DNA of 64,000 nt from Ruminiclostridium cellobioparum subsp. termitidis CT1112 (GCF_000350485.1 NZ_AORV01000017.1:46425-110424); one strand, 5' to 3'. Shown: positions 17,184-27,349, numbered from the stretch's first letter. The notes: generated by a model from the sequence alone, not told the origin. Numbers and translations are program-made.

Positions 17184-18239
17184 TCATCCGGCAATAATGC
17201 CAAATTTCACCTGGACGCTGTTTTCTCCGTCCCCCATATCCACGTCGGCCACACAGGCAATTTCGTCTGCAGTGATCTGGTAAAGGCTGGTCCAGGCCTT
17301 TATGTTACGGTTCCAGGGAGACAGGCTGTTTATGTGCCAGGATGAACCATTATCATAACTGAAGGAAAGCTTTCCTTCACTGGATGAAACCACAAGGGTA
17401 TTGTCCTCAAGCTTCAGTACATACGGCGCTCCTCTCTGTTCCGGTATATATGTACCGTTCCCCTCACTCCACGAAACACCATCGTCCGATATTTTGTAAT
17501 GAATATCCGCATTGCCCAGCCCTACTATCTCAAATACCACAATATACCTTCCGTCACCCATTCTTGTAAAAACCGGCATCCCCGGACGTAAATCAGGAGT
17601 ATTGCCGTCCCAGGCAACCCAGATTTCCTCTCCCCATGTATGTCCGCCATCGGAGGAAATCCTTTCAGAAACGATCTGTGAGTATGCAGGACTGCCGGTA
17701 ACATGCTTTTCATTGGCATAGAATACTGCAATCCTCCCATCATCCAGAAAGCCCATATGCGGTTCATACAACCCTTTGTCGGGATTTCCAAGTGTACCTG
17801 CCACTCCTTCTGCCGAGTCTATTGTACTGATTTTTGTCCAGCTCTGTCCCAGATCGGTGCTTTTAAACACATCCAGCCTGTATGACCGGAACCATATTAC
17901 CGAACGGTCTGCCAGCAGGATATCTCCATTGGGTAACTGGAGCATCTGCCCGTTTTCAAGGTCGCGTCCTTCCTCCGAAAGGGTGGAAATAACCGCCCAG
18001 GTCCGGCAGTTATCATTACTCCTGGCTATTTGCAGGATTCCATTTTCCGAATAGGTGGAATAAACCGATAGCCAGCTTCCATCAGCCAGAGGCAAAAGCC
18101 TGCCGTATTCGGCTCCCTGCTTGCTGGCAAGGTTGGTTGTATCGGTATCCCAAATGGTGTACGGCTTTGAGTACGAAGTTACAAGGTTTTCCCGCCAATT
18201 GGTCCGCGGCAGTATTTTTTCAATATCTGATGTCAGCAT
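17184..18239 (-). CDS. Asp-box (BNR) sialidase-fold glycosidase
   Basis: 351-residue six-bladed beta-propeller enzyme, no signal peptide. Five Asp-box repeats are visible: SNDNCRTW, STDLGQSW, SSDGGHTW, SDDGVSW and SYDNGSSW. The N-terminal arginine region reads YGRLLPLADGSWL and not the FRIP motif of true GH33 sialidases; with the GH127 gene directly upstream, an exo-arabinanase-like role (GH93 fold) is plausible, but this is inference. ATG 18239 has GGGAGG upstream. Last gene of its operon, 70 bp after the GH127 gene. Confidence 0.8.
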   Translation of the reverse strand: MLTSDIEKILPRTNWRENLVTSYSKPYTIWDTDTTNLASKQGAEYGRLLPLADGSWLSVYSTYSENGILQIARSNDNCRTWAVISTLSEEGRDLENGQMLQLPNGDILLADRSVIWFRSYRLDVFKSTDLGQSWTKISTIDSAEGVAGTLGNPDKGLYEPHMGFLDDGRIAVFYANEKHVTGSPAYSQIVSERISSDGGHTWGEEIWVAWDGNTPDLRPGMPVFTRMGDGRYIVVFEIVGLGNADIHYKISDDGVSWSEGNGTYIPEQRGAPYVLKLEDNTLVVSSSEGKLSFSYDNGSSWHINSLSPWNRNIKAWTSLYQITADEIACVADVDMGDGENSVQVKFGIIAG

Positions 18240-18309
18240 TTATTATTCCTCCCGTCACCTGACTCTCTCGCAGTCTTTCCCAAAACATCCCGGCCACTCC
18301 GGCCCGGCG

Positions 18310-20163
18310 TCAGGCTTCCTTCATCCAGACCTGCATTCCTCCCGGTCCCCTGTTATTCCATGCATAATAGGGAACCGCCGTATAGGTCTTTTCTCCGCAT
18401 TGCACATGTATTACAACGACACCGCCCAGAAAACCGGGCCTGTACTCTGTAAAAAATTTCACATCAGAACCCAGCACTATGTCATCCAGCCCCTTTGAAT
18501 TATCCAGCTCTTCAAAGCAGTATACCAGGGGCCCTCTCTGTATGGCCGTTCTCCCTTGATTTGCCTTTACTCTTGGATCGGCATGTACCATCTCTACCGG
18601 CATATCAAATTCAAGGGTGACCGAATCTCCTGATGCCCATTCCCTTTCCAGGGATATGTAGCCATTCCGGAATTTAATATCATGTACAATAGTATTATTG
18701 ATCTTTACCGAGCAACTCCTGCACCAGCCCGGAAAACGCAGCTTCATGCCAAAACCGGTAATATCCAGCGGTTCCACTGTAATATTTACAGAACCCTCCC
18801 ATGGATACCGTGTATTCTGGGTAAGTTTTACACGGCCATTTCCAAGGGCAATGTCCGCTGTTCCCGATATGTAAAGATTTGTATATATGCTGTTATCATC
18901 TGCTGCATAGACATAGTTTCCTATGGATGGAATAAATCTCGAAATTTGAGTGGGGCAGCAGGAACAATCATACCATTCCTGACGGTTATGCTCCCCCTTG
19001 ACCATAAGGGGATTGACATAAAAGAATTTTTTCCCATCCAACGATACCCCGGCCAGCGCTCCATTGTACATGGATCTTTCCAGAACATCGGCATATATGC
19101 CCTTCCTGTGCAAAAGGTTCATCCTGTGGTTCCAATATACCATTCCTACTGAAGCACAGGTTTCACAATAGGCTGAATCATTAGGCAAATCATAGTCTTC
19201 TGTAAACCCTTCATTTTCTTTTGATGAACCAATGCCTCCGGTGATATACATATTTCTATTCACCGTGCTGGACCACAGTCTGTCCAGAGCCTCAATATAT
19301 CTTCTATCTCCCGTGACCGCCGCAACATCTGCCATTCCGGTATACATATAGACAGCCCTTACAGCATGTCCTCCAATATCCGACATCTCGCCGACCGGTT
19401 TGTCATCCTGACAGTATTTCGGCCCCCATTCCGTCTTGCCCCATATACCTTCACCTACACCGTATCCGCGGCCTCTCTCCTCAAGGAACCACCAGGCCAG
19501 CTGCAAATACCGCTCATCACCGGACACATGATACAGTTTAACCAGTGCCAGTTCCGGCTCCTGATGCCCTACCACCCAATGCCTTTTGCCCTCAATAAAA
19601 ACATTATACATATGGTCGGAAAGCCTGCAAGCCACATCTAAAAACTTTCTTTTTCCAGTGGCCTTATAATATGCAACAGCCGCTTCAATCAAATGTCCGG
19701 CGCAATAATCCTCATGTCTTTCCATATCCGTCCACCTCTTATCCGGGGCAACCAGTGTAAAATAAGTGTTCAGATACCCGTCGTCCTGCTGGGCGGCAGC
19801 AATTTTATCTATAATTTCATCGGCATAGCTTTCCAACTCGTGATCGGGATTATGCATAAGTGAGTAAGCTGCTCCCTCCAGGACTTTATAAACATCGGAG
19901 TCGTTGAAATATATTCCTGAGAACTCACCGTCCATCCTTCCCGCCGCCTTGTCAAAGTTCGATATGCGTCCGGTTTTCTCACACATATCCAGGCACGCTT
20001 TTATGGTTACATCCTTACTTATCTGAAGCCTGGGTGACCAAAAACCGTCCTCGATATGAATCCTGTTAAAAGATACTCCTGTCAAAACCTTCAAGTTTCC
20101 ATGCTGTTCATTCCTTTTATTATTCATTTTATTATTCATTGGTTCATTCGGCTGTTCGTTCAT
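18310..20163 (-). CDS. GH127-family glycosidase (beta-L-arabinofuranosidase type, DUF1680)
   Basis: 617-residue alpha/alpha-barrel enzyme. The GH127 zinc/cysteine site is intact: CYETCASVGMVYWNHRM supplies the Glu and Cys ligands and WYDCSCCPTQISRF supplies the nucleophilic Cys and neighbouring zinc ligand. The N-terminus VSFNRIHIEDGFWSPRLQ and the HAVRAVYMYTGMADVAA helix are typical. It removes beta-L-arabinofuranose (or a related group) from oligosaccharides; no signal peptide, so it acts on imported material. The first ~20 residues are Asn/Met/Gln-rich and poorly conserved-looking, but GGGGAGG lies before ATG 20163. Follows the permease genes by 49 bp. Confidence 0.9.
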   Translation of the reverse strand: MNEQPNEPMNNKMNNKRNEQHGNLKVLTGVSFNRIHIEDGFWSPRLQISKDVTIKACLDMCEKTGRISNFDKAAGRMDGEFSGIYFNDSDVYKVLEGAAYSLMHNPDHELESYADEIIDKIAAAQQDDGYLNTYFTLVAPDKRWTDMERHEDYCAGHLIEAAVAYYKATGKRKFLDVACRLSDHMYNVFIEGKRHWVVGHQEPELALVKLYHVSGDERYLQLAWWFLEERGRGYGVGEGIWGKTEWGPKYCQDDKPVGEMSDIGGHAVRAVYMYTGMADVAAVTGDRRYIEALDRLWSSTVNRNMYITGGIGSSKENEGFTEDYDLPNDSAYCETCASVGMVYWNHRMNLLHRKGIYADVLERSMYNGALAGVSLDGKKFFYVNPLMVKGEHNRQEWYDCSCCPTQISRFIPSIGNYVYAADDNSIYTNLYISGTADIALGNGRVKLTQNTRYPWEGSVNITVEPLDITGFGMKLRFPGWCRSCSVKINNTIVHDIKFRNGYISLEREWASGDSVTLEFDMPVEMVHADPRVKANQGRTAIQRGPLVYCFEELDNSKGLDDIVLGSDVKFFTEYRPGFLGGVVVIHVQCGEKTYTAVPYYAWNNRGPGGMQVWMKEA

Positions 20164-20212
20164 TTACTATTCCTCCCCTTGACTTAATTGGCCCTTGCTG
20201 CACAAAAGCCTC

Positions 20213-21046
20213 CTATCCTTTCAGCCCCGACATTGTAATACCTTCCAAAAAGTACTTCTGACCTATTATGAAAATTAAAACACAGGGAAGGATAATTGAG
20301 GTGGAGGCTGCCATCAGCTCCTCCCATCTGGTGTTATAGGCGCCCTGGAACATTTGGAGACCGATTGCCAATGTGTATTTTGATTCATCTGTAAGATATA
20401 TAAGCGGCCCCATGAAGTCATTCCAGTAAAACATAAAGGAAAAAATGGCTATTACAATAATTGCCGATCTGCTCAGAGGCAGTATGATACTGGTATAAAT
20501 CCTAAAAAAGGAAGCCCCATCCACAATAGCCGCTTCATCCAATTCCAGCGGGATACTCATGTAGAACTGCCGCAGGAGAAATATATTGAAGGCGCCTCCC
20601 CCAAAAAATGCCGGAACAATCAGGGGGACAAAGCTGCCCACCATTCCCAGCGCATTCCAGCCAAGAAACTGGGGTATCAGCGTCACAGCCCCCGGAAGCA
20701 TCATACTGGTCAATATTACCTTAAACCAGAAATCTCTTCCCTTCCACCTCAGGCGCGCAAAGCTGTATGCACTTAGGGTACTGGTAATCAAGGTACCCAC
20801 CATTCCCAATATTAAAATAATCATTGTATTTTTAAAATATAATGCGAAGGGAACAATGGTCAACGCATGTATATAATTTTCCAGTTTTACAGGATTGGGA
20901 ATCCACTGGGGCGGCATGATAAAAATCTGCTGCAATTCCATCAGGGAGCTTCTGAGCATCCAAATAAAAGGCAGAATGAAAGTGATTGAGAGCAATCCTA
21001 TGATTATATAGATAAGCGCTTTCTTAAATGTATTTGTTTTTTTCAT
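20213..21046 (-). CDS. ABC transporter permease, MalG/AraQ type
   Basis: 277-residue permease with six predicted helices. EAA loop DEAAIVDGASFFRIYTSIILP (about 175-195), and ends EGITMSGLKG, the AraQ/MalG tail. Overlaps the preceding permease gene by 4 bp (ATGA), so translation is coupled. With the binding protein at 22060-23487 it imports the arabinose-type oligosaccharide degraded by the two glycosidases. Confidence 0.92.
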   Translation of the reverse strand: MKKTNTFKKALIYIIIGLLSITFILPFIWMLRSSLMELQQIFIMPPQWIPNPVKLENYIHALTIVPFALYFKNTMIILILGMVGTLITSTLSAYSFARLRWKGRDFWFKVILTSMMLPGAVTLIPQFLGWNALGMVGSFVPLIVPAFFGGGAFNIFLLRQFYMSIPLELDEAAIVDGASFFRIYTSIILPLSRSAIIVIAIFSFMFYWNDFMGPLIYLTDESKYTLAIGLQMFQGAYNTRWEELMAASTSIILPCVLIFIIGQKYFLEGITMSGLKG

Positions 21047-21990
21047 GAATTTTTTCTCTCCCCTTCATAATAGACTAAGGAATTGGAGGATCGGAATGTA
21101 AGCATTGTAAGCAGGAGAATTATTATGAACAATATCCATGCCAGCGCTGATGCGTAACCCATCCTGGTATTCTTAAACCCTTCGCGCCAGAGCAGAAATA
21201 CGTAAAACAAGCTGGCATTGTTAGGTCCGCCCTGGGTCAGTATGTATGCCTGCGTAAACACCTGGAAGGAGCTGATAATTGCCATGATGGTGTTAAAAAA
21301 TATCGTAGGCGAAACCATTGGGAGTGTAACATTGAAGAATTTATGAAAGCTGTTTCCTCCATCAATCTCCACAGCTTCATAATATACAGTAGGAATTCCG
21401 CTCAAGCCTGCAAGAAATATTACCATTGTACCGCCCGTGGTCCACAACCCGGTCAATACTACAGAGGGTATTACCGACTTCTCTGCAAAAAGCCACTGGC
21501 TGGTGGGCAGGTGCAGGGCTGACAGAATATTATTAACCAATCCCAAATCCGGATTGAGCAGCCACATCCAAATCATAGCTGAAGCAACAGCCGGTACAAT
21601 TGAGGGCAAATAAAATATAGCCCTGAATAATGGTCTTCCTTTTATTTCATTGTTAAGCAAAAGAGCTATAAAAAATGAAAATATTATTGTTGCCGGAACA
21701 TTTAATAATACATAATAAAATGTTACCAATAATGATTTGTAAAAAAAAGGATCAGTTCCCGAAAAAAAATCTTTATAATTTTGCAACCCTATAAATGTGG
21801 GTTTATTAAATAATGAATAATCTGTAAAACTGTAAATCAAACTTGCAATCATGGGACCCAAAACAAAAATCAGGAAACCCAGTATTGCCGGAAGAGCAAA
21901 TAATATCCCGAAAAACTGCTCATTGCTTTTGACTTTTTTATTGCGTATGGTTTGTTTACCTGATATAACATCTCCGGATAATCCGCTCAT
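21043..21990 (-). CDS. ABC transporter permease, MalF/AraP type
   Basis: 315-residue permease. First helix FGILFALPAILGFLIFVLGP, EAA loop YEAVEIDGGNSFHKFFNVTLP and AYILTQGGPNNASLFYVFLL, all classic for the AraP/LacF group. I prefer ATG 21990 because AGGGGT lies 7 nt before it; ATG 21996 is only 1 nt from that site. Separated from the binding-protein gene by a hairpin (22014-22044). Confidence 0.9.
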   Translation of the reverse strand: MSGLSGDVISGKQTIRNKKVKSNEQFFGILFALPAILGFLIFVLGPMIASLIYSFTDYSLFNKPTFIGLQNYKDFFSGTDPFFYKSLLVTFYYVLLNVPATIIFSFFIALLLNNEIKGRPLFRAIFYLPSIVPAVASAMIWMWLLNPDLGLVNNILSALHLPTSQWLFAEKSVIPSVVLTGLWTTGGTMVIFLAGLSGIPTVYYEAVEIDGGNSFHKFFNVTLPMVSPTIFFNTIMAIISSFQVFTQAYILTQGGPNNASLFYVFLLWREGFKNTRMGYASALAWILFIIILLLTMLTFRSSNSLVYYEGERKNS

Positions 21991-22013
21991 AGCCATACCC
22001 CTTTCGATTATAT

Positions 22014-22044
22014 AAAAGGGCAGGACTTTTGTCCCGCCCCTTTT
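22014..22044. other. Intercistronic hairpin between binding-protein and permease genes
   Basis: AAAAGGGC-a-GGAC (22014-22026) pairs with GTCC-c-GCCCCTTTT (22031-22044) around a TTTT loop. Directly after the binding-protein stop (22060, minus strand), the classic place for an mRNA stabilising or attenuating structure. The minus-strand arm ends in a run of A, so it is not a clean terminator. Confidence 0.55.
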
Positions 22045-22059
22045 AATTATTGAACAATA

Positions 22060-23487
22060 CTAGTCTCTTCTGCCCTGTACCTGAGCCTGCGCTTTTTCTT
22101 CAATAGCTTTCATGGCATCAGCCGCACTCTGCTGTCCCAGCCATACCTTATCCAGCGCAGGATTGGCAATATCCATAATCTTGTTATAGTTTTTCACGTA
22201 GAATGTCGGCCCTGTAATACTGTGATTCAGCATCATGTCTATTGCTGCATCCTTGTATCCCTCAGGACGTGCCGTTCCCGTAGCCCATTTGTCAATTAGT
22301 TCGGGCTCAGTATAGTAACTCTTCAAAGATGGCATCCATGCACCGCCCTTATTTAATTCCATTGTGCTTTCAGGATCAATAAGTGCCTTTATTAACGCCC
22401 ATGATTCATCAGGATACTTTGTCGATTTAAATACAGAGAACATTCCACATACGACCATAGTTGTCGTATTTTCCTTTAACTTGGGCAATACACCAACACC
22501 ATAGTTAACCTTTGCCATTGCAATTGATAAGTTACTCCATTGTCCGTCCAATACCATTGCAACTTTTTTGGTAAGAAGTGCCTGATCTGATCCGGGCATG
22601 GATTTTAACTGAACGGGGCCAGGATGAACATGATACACATTCACCAGGTCGGCTATTTTTTGGAGCGCTTCTGTTGCCTCAGGCTGACTCAATCCAAATT
22701 TTCCGTCCTTGGTTACAAAATCTCCTCCATTCCCATATATGAAATTACCCCATGCTCCCCACCAGCCTGTAAAACCGTTGACTCCGTACTGCTTTATTTT
22801 CTTAGGATCGAACCCTTCCTGTGTCGCATTTTTACCACTCTGATCTATTGTAAGCTTCTTTGCTATCTCAACAAACTCATCCCATGTCCATGCATCAGAG
22901 TATTTAGAGGGAGGGGGTTCTACACCTGCTGCCTGGAACATATCCTTGTTGTAATATAATAAAAACATTTCAGGACCCGGTGCTATGCCAATGAGATTAT
23001 CCTTATCCGACCAATATGTAATATTAGGAACCAGAGTATCAAAATTAACTGAAGAATCCTTGTCTGTAAATTGTTTAAGATTCATCAGCTTTCCTTGTTC
23101 TGCAAGCGGAAAAGTAATTGTTGCCGACTCCATCATTGCAACGTCTGGTGCATTATTTCCGGCAATCATTGCAGTAAGCTTGGTATCGTAATCGGATGGG
23201 ATGCATTGGGAATCAATTGTCACACGGCCGTTTGTGCTGTCTGCATACTTTTTTGCTGCTGCATCATAAATTTTTTTCTCATCGGGACTAGCCCAGTAAG
23301 TAAATTTAAGTTTTACAGGTTCAGAATTCTGTGCTTTTTCGGGTGAACTTGCAGCAGCCTGTGCCGTTTCACTTGCTGCAGCCTTGTCATCCATTGATGA
23401 AGCATTATTACCACAACCGGTCAATAAAACATTGAATACAATGAAAATCATCAAAATTGCCGATATCAATCTGAAAGCCTTTTTCAT
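22060..23487 (-). CDS. ABC transporter sugar-binding lipoprotein (AraN-like)
   Basis: 475-residue extracellular solute-binding protein. Signal peptide with lipobox LLTG-C (Cys about 25), then an Ala/Ser/Gln linker. The mature region KLKFTYWASPDEKKIYDAAA, NNAPDVAMMESA and ALLTKKVAMVLDGQWSN are typical of family-1 sugar-binding proteins. First structural gene after the YesM/YesN pair, so the response regulator most likely activates the promoter in the 166-bp gap 23488-23653. Ends QVQGRRD. Confidence 0.92.
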   Translation of the reverse strand: MKKAFRLISAILMIFIVFNVLLTGCGNNASSMDDKAAASETAQAAASSPEKAQNSEPVKLKFTYWASPDEKKIYDAAAKKYADSTNGRVTIDSQCIPSDYDTKLTAMIAGNNAPDVAMMESATITFPLAEQGKLMNLKQFTDKDSSVNFDTLVPNITYWSDKDNLIGIAPGPEMFLLYYNKDMFQAAGVEPPPSKYSDAWTWDEFVEIAKKLTIDQSGKNATQEGFDPKKIKQYGVNGFTGWWGAWGNFIYGNGGDFVTKDGKFGLSQPEATEALQKIADLVNVYHVHPGPVQLKSMPGSDQALLTKKVAMVLDGQWSNLSIAMAKVNYGVGVLPKLKENTTTMVVCGMFSVFKSTKYPDESWALIKALIDPESTMELNKGGAWMPSLKSYYTEPELIDKWATGTARPEGYKDAAIDMMLNHSITGPTFYVKNYNKIMDIANPALDKVWLGQQSAADAMKAIEEKAQAQVQGRRD

Positions 23488-23653
23488 ATTACTTCCTCCT
23501 AAAATTTAGTTTGTTGCGGCAGCTGCAGCCATAATTTAAGTATAAATAAAAAATCACAAAACAAAATTATAAATATTTTATATTGGTAGACAATTTTCAT
23601 TTTTTAGAGTCTAATTTTTTTTGAAAATTCCATATAATTATAATTAAGAATGC

Positions 23654-25504
23654 TCATTTATTAAGATGTCCCTTATTGAGTTGCTCATTTTGGCTGTTAA
23701 TTGGTATACGGATTTCTACTATAGTGCCCTTTCCCAATTGAGACTTTATTTTTACACCATATTTCCCTCCGTATAAAAGACGTATTCTCTTATCAACATT
23801 TTTTACACCTATTGAACTTGTCTCCAGATTCATAACCTCCTCTATCCTTTCTTCACTCATGCCTGTACCGTTATCCTCAATATAAAATACGGCTTCGTTA
23901 TTTTCCTTTCTCCCCACAATCCGTATTCTGCAGTCCTCCTCTACATATTCAAAACCATGTATAATGGCATTTTCAACAAAAGGCTGCAAAAATAATTTGG
24001 GTACGTCAATTAAATCAAGCTCGGGATCAATGTCTGTTTGGACCTGGAATTTATCATCAAATCTGCATGAGATAATATGAAGGTATCCCTTAAGCCATTC
24101 AAAATCATCCTTAAATGTTGAGATGTCTCCTTTGTGCCTTAATGTATAAACAAGCATATTACACAATTCCATAATAATGCTGCTTATCTTTTCCTGTTTG
24201 GCTTCTATTGCCATCCAGTTAATCAGGTTCAGCGTGTTATATAAAAAGTGGGGGTCCATTTGAAGATTTAATGCCATGATTTCGGTTTCTTTTTCCCGAA
24301 GCTTAACTTCATAGTTTTCTTCTATCAGCAGTCGTATTTTATCATTTAATTGATTGAATTTTTCAACGAAAAACCCAAGTTCATCTTTTCTTGTAACAGG
24401 TATTTTTGTCTCAAAGTTTCCCTCTCCCATTTTCTTCATTGCTGCCAGCAGTTTTTTGATGGGACTGAAAATCAGGCCTGACAGGAGATATATGAAGGGT
24501 ATTGAAATAATGAAACATATGCAGGTAATCAATAGTGTATATGTCTTAATGGCAGGCGTAACACCGCTCATAAGTTCTTCATACGGAATGACCGCAGCTG
24601 AGATCCACCTGGTTGTCCCTGAGGTATCAAAACATGCAATGTACTTTTTATTATCAACAGTGAATGTATATGATCCGCTGCCTTTCTCGACTGCCCGCTT
24701 AAGCCAGGGAGTTTCGACCACCTCCGTAAGTTCACCCTTGTCGCTGCTTGAAACCACATGACCCGCCCGGGTAACAATCAAATATTTTGTACCTTTAATA
24801 GGTACACTGTTATTGTAAACATCACTGAGAACGGTCTCACTGAAATTAATAATCAATGTAGGACGTTCAATGCTGCTATCAAGAACATTGAATATGAAGC
24901 TGTCAAGATAATAGCTGTTTATAACCCGTACTGCCGAAAATATATACTTTATATCAGAGCTTAATCTAAGTTCAGGATTGTTGTACATCAGGGTAAAGTC
25001 ATAGGTTGGCTCCCATATCATACTGCCTTTTGCTTTTATGGCATCCATATATATTTGTGATTTTTTATAATTGTCACTTGAGATATAGACATCATTATTC
25101 CCAAAGGTATAGTAACTGGTTGCCAGCACCGTAGATTTAATATCGGGCGAGGATGCAAAATATTTGGATATCACTTTTGAAACCTGTCTGTCCATGTTTA
25201 TAATATTCATATTTTCTACATCCTGGACTTCATTGAAAATTTTAAACAGATCATAATCATTGACCAGAGAAAGAGAGGTCTCTTCAATTTTTGAAAGCTT
25301 GGTATCAATAATCCGGTTATTTTTTTTTACGATTTCCAGTGCATTCTTACGTGCAAGCTCTGAAATTACTTCGGAGCTGTTGTTGAAATACAGCACCCCA
25401 AGCACGGAGACAGGAATAACAATAATCAGTCCAAATGAGACAAGGAGCTTTGTCCTCAGTTTAAGATCAGCAAATCGGGTAATTATTTTTTTAAAGGCCG
25501 GCAT
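23654..25504 (-). CDS. YesM-type sensor histidine kinase
   Basis: Membrane sensor of 616 residues. TM1 about 20-40 (LLVSFGLIIVIPVSVLGVLYF), an extracellular dCACHE-like sensor of about 280 residues, TM2 about 320-340, HAMP domain (SPIKKLLAAMKKMGEGNFE), the internal-region phosphoacceptor LNLQMDPHFLYNTLNLINWM, and a HATPase domain (PFVENAIIHGF, IEDNGTGM). It would sense an extracellular sugar, perhaps via the binding protein, and phosphorylate the regulator encoded 8 bp upstream. Pairs of this kind commonly control adjacent ABC importers in Firmicutes. Confidence 0.93.
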   Translation of the reverse strand: MPAFKKIITRFADLKLRTKLLVSFGLIIVIPVSVLGVLYFNNSSEVISELARKNALEIVKKNNRIIDTKLSKIEETSLSLVNDYDLFKIFNEVQDVENMNIINMDRQVSKVISKYFASSPDIKSTVLATSYYTFGNNDVYISSDNYKKSQIYMDAIKAKGSMIWEPTYDFTLMYNNPELRLSSDIKYIFSAVRVINSYYLDSFIFNVLDSSIERPTLIINFSETVLSDVYNNSVPIKGTKYLIVTRAGHVVSSSDKGELTEVVETPWLKRAVEKGSGSYTFTVDNKKYIACFDTSGTTRWISAAVIPYEELMSGVTPAIKTYTLLITCICFIISIPFIYLLSGLIFSPIKKLLAAMKKMGEGNFETKIPVTRKDELGFFVEKFNQLNDKIRLLIEENYEVKLREKETEIMALNLQMDPHFLYNTLNLINWMAIEAKQEKISSIIMELCNMLVYTLRHKGDISTFKDDFEWLKGYLHIISCRFDDKFQVQTDIDPELDLIDVPKLFLQPFVENAIIHGFEYVEEDCRIRIVGRKENNEAVFYIEDNGTGMSEERIEEVMNLETSSIGVKNVDKRIRLLYGGKYGVKIKSQLGKGTIVEIRIPINSQNEQLNKGHLNK

Positions 25505-25512
25505 AACCCCTC

Positions 25513-27105
25513 CTAGATATTATTGCTTCGTCTGTATTCATCAGGTGATACTCCATATTCTTTTTTGAATACCTTGTTGAAATATTTAACGTTTTGATAG
25601 CCGACTTTTTCAGCTACTTCATACACTCTCAGGTTATGCTTCCGAAGCAGTTCCCCTGCCTTTTCCATGCGGATTTTCTGGAGATAGTCCGAAAAATTCA
25701 TACCTGCATTATTTTTAAAGTAGCTGCTAAAATAGCTTGGGTTGAAGAAAAACCTTTCTGCAATAGTTTCCAGAGAAATATCCTTCATATAATTTTCATG
25801 GACGTATTTCTCACAGGCCTTTATTATCTTATCATTCTTACTGGCCTTCAAGCCTTTTAAACAAGTAAAGATATGGTCTGCCGCCTGCTTGAGTTCACCG
25901 GGATTCTCAGCTTGGGCAAAACTTCTCCTTGTATCTGAAATGAGTTTTACTTTCTGTTCGGCATATATCTGGTTCTGAAATTGTTTTATAAAATCAATAA
26001 CCAAATCCCCTATCAATTCTTTAAGCTGTTGGGGAGGCATGATCCCATTGGCACTCTCACACAATATATATATAAGTTCGGATGCTTTCTGGAAATCGGA
26101 AATCAGCAGCGCCTCCCTGACTTTGCCCGTTAATTCGTTCACCTTGGCATGGTCCCACTTGGAATAATCCTTGTAGTGCTCAAACAGTAAAACTCTCTTT
26201 TTATCTTCATAAAACTTATAATTAAGGGCTAGAAGTGCTTCGTCAAAAGATTGTCTTATGGAGTTGAATATATCCTCATATATGGAGCCTATTCCTATAA
26301 AGGCGTCCAGTCGGTAACTGGCCTTTAGATTATTTACAAACGAGTTGAGCATATATGGATCCTCCCTTGTAACTGTCCCACAAATGGTATTGGTATTTAG
26401 GATTGTGATCATAATATTTCTATTGCTTTCCAGAAAAAAAGAAATAGTATGCCCCGCAGTATTAAGAGTTTCTTTGATCCATTGCTTTACATTCAGCTTC
26501 ATTTCATATATTTCATCACTGTTATAGTCTTTCAGTATATCGTTTAACCGTACCAATTCGGTAGCAATGACAAATCCTTTTCCCCTGTATGGGAATATTG
26601 TCTCGATTTCCTTAATGCCATCCGCATTCAGGTATCCATTGACCAATCCGTTGAAAAGTTGGTCAATATATGCCGGGAAAGCCGTATTAAGCTGTTTTTC
26701 AATCTGAATTTTATGCTGCTGTTCTTTTATTTCCTTTTCTATGGCATCTTCTACTTTAATAAGTATCTCTAATATCTTTTTCTGATTTACAGGCTTCAGC
26801 ACATAATCGAATGCTCCAAGAGACAAAGCTTTTTGAGCATATTCAAAGTAGGCAAACCCGCTAAGAATTATTACCTTTGTACCTTTCATACTCAGATTAA
26901 TTGCTTCCATGAAAGAAATTCCATCCATTATGGGCATGCGTATATCAGTAATGACCACGTCCATCCTTTCGGAATCAATAAGCTCCAGAGCCTCTTTTCC
27001 ATTTTTAGCCTCATATACCTTGTACTCAGGTCTTAAATCCTCTATCATCTGAGCCAGGCATCTGCGATGCTTGGGTTCATCATCAACAACCAAAAGTTTG
27101 TACAC
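25513..27105 (-). CDS. YesN-type response regulator, REC + AraC DNA-binding domain
   Basis: 530 residues. Receiver domain at 1-120 (LLVVDDEPKHRR, phospho-Asp in VVITDIRMPIMDG, Lys in VLKPV), a long helical middle region, and two AraC helix-turn-helices at about 425-525 (DISLETIAERFFFNPSYFSS; KVGYQNVKYFNKVFKKEYGVSPDEYRR). I set the start at the GTG at 27105, preceded by GGGGAGGTTAAT; the frame stays open 28 codons further upstream through a leader hairpin, which gives a spurious N-terminal extension. Likely activator of the binding-protein promoter downstream. Confidence 0.9.
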   Translation of the reverse strand: MYKLLVVDDEPKHRRCLAQMIEDLRPEYKVYEAKNGKEALELIDSERMDVVITDIRMPIMDGISFMEAINLSMKGTKVIILSGFAYFEYAQKALSLGAFDYVLKPVNQKKILEILIKVEDAIEKEIKEQQHKIQIEKQLNTAFPAYIDQLFNGLVNGYLNADGIKEIETIFPYRGKGFVIATELVRLNDILKDYNSDEIYEMKLNVKQWIKETLNTAGHTISFFLESNRNIMITILNTNTICGTVTREDPYMLNSFVNNLKASYRLDAFIGIGSIYEDIFNSIRQSFDEALLALNYKFYEDKKRVLLFEHYKDYSKWDHAKVNELTGKVREALLISDFQKASELIYILCESANGIMPPQQLKELIGDLVIDFIKQFQNQIYAEQKVKLISDTRRSFAQAENPGELKQAADHIFTCLKGLKASKNDKIIKACEKYVHENYMKDISLETIAERFFFNPSYFSSYFKNNAGMNFSDYLQKIRMEKAGELLRKHNLRVYEVAEKVGYQNVKYFNKVFKKEYGVSPDEYRRSNNI

Positions 27106-27143
27106 ATTAACCTCCCCGAGCCATGCAACGGCTGCTAAACGTA
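27106..27143 (-). repeat. Hairpin/ribosome-site leader, diverged copy L6
   Basis: Reads (minus strand) AGCCGT-tgc-ATGGCT followed by CGGGGAGGTTAAT and GTG. The hairpin, the spacing and the GGAGGTTAA block match the leaders of the Tad operon and the GH2 gene, but the upstream part is not conserved. A second hairpin (GTATCC-CCTG/CAGG-GGATAC, near 27155-27178) lies just beyond. Confidence 0.5.
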
Positions 27144-27302
27144 TATGAATTGTATCCCCCTGTTCAGGCGGATACAGGAGGTTAAGCATTTTTATATCTA
27201 ATGCAGCTGGTAATATACATAATATATTATACCTATTTTATTTCTTTATTTGGGGTATGATTTTTATAGAATGGTCCATTTTCTTTATATTTAGAGGTAA
27301 CT

Positions 27303-27349
27303 ACAAAAAAACAAGCTGACCATGTTATGGAAACATTGTCAGCTTGTTT
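27303..27349 (-). terminator. Terminator of the malic enzyme gene
   Basis: On the minus strand AAACAAGCTGAC pairs perfectly with GTCAGCTTGTTT (arms 27338-27349 and 27309-27320), with an inner ATGTT/AACAT extension, and is followed by TTTTTTG. 40 nt after the gene's stop at 27389. Confidence 0.92.
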
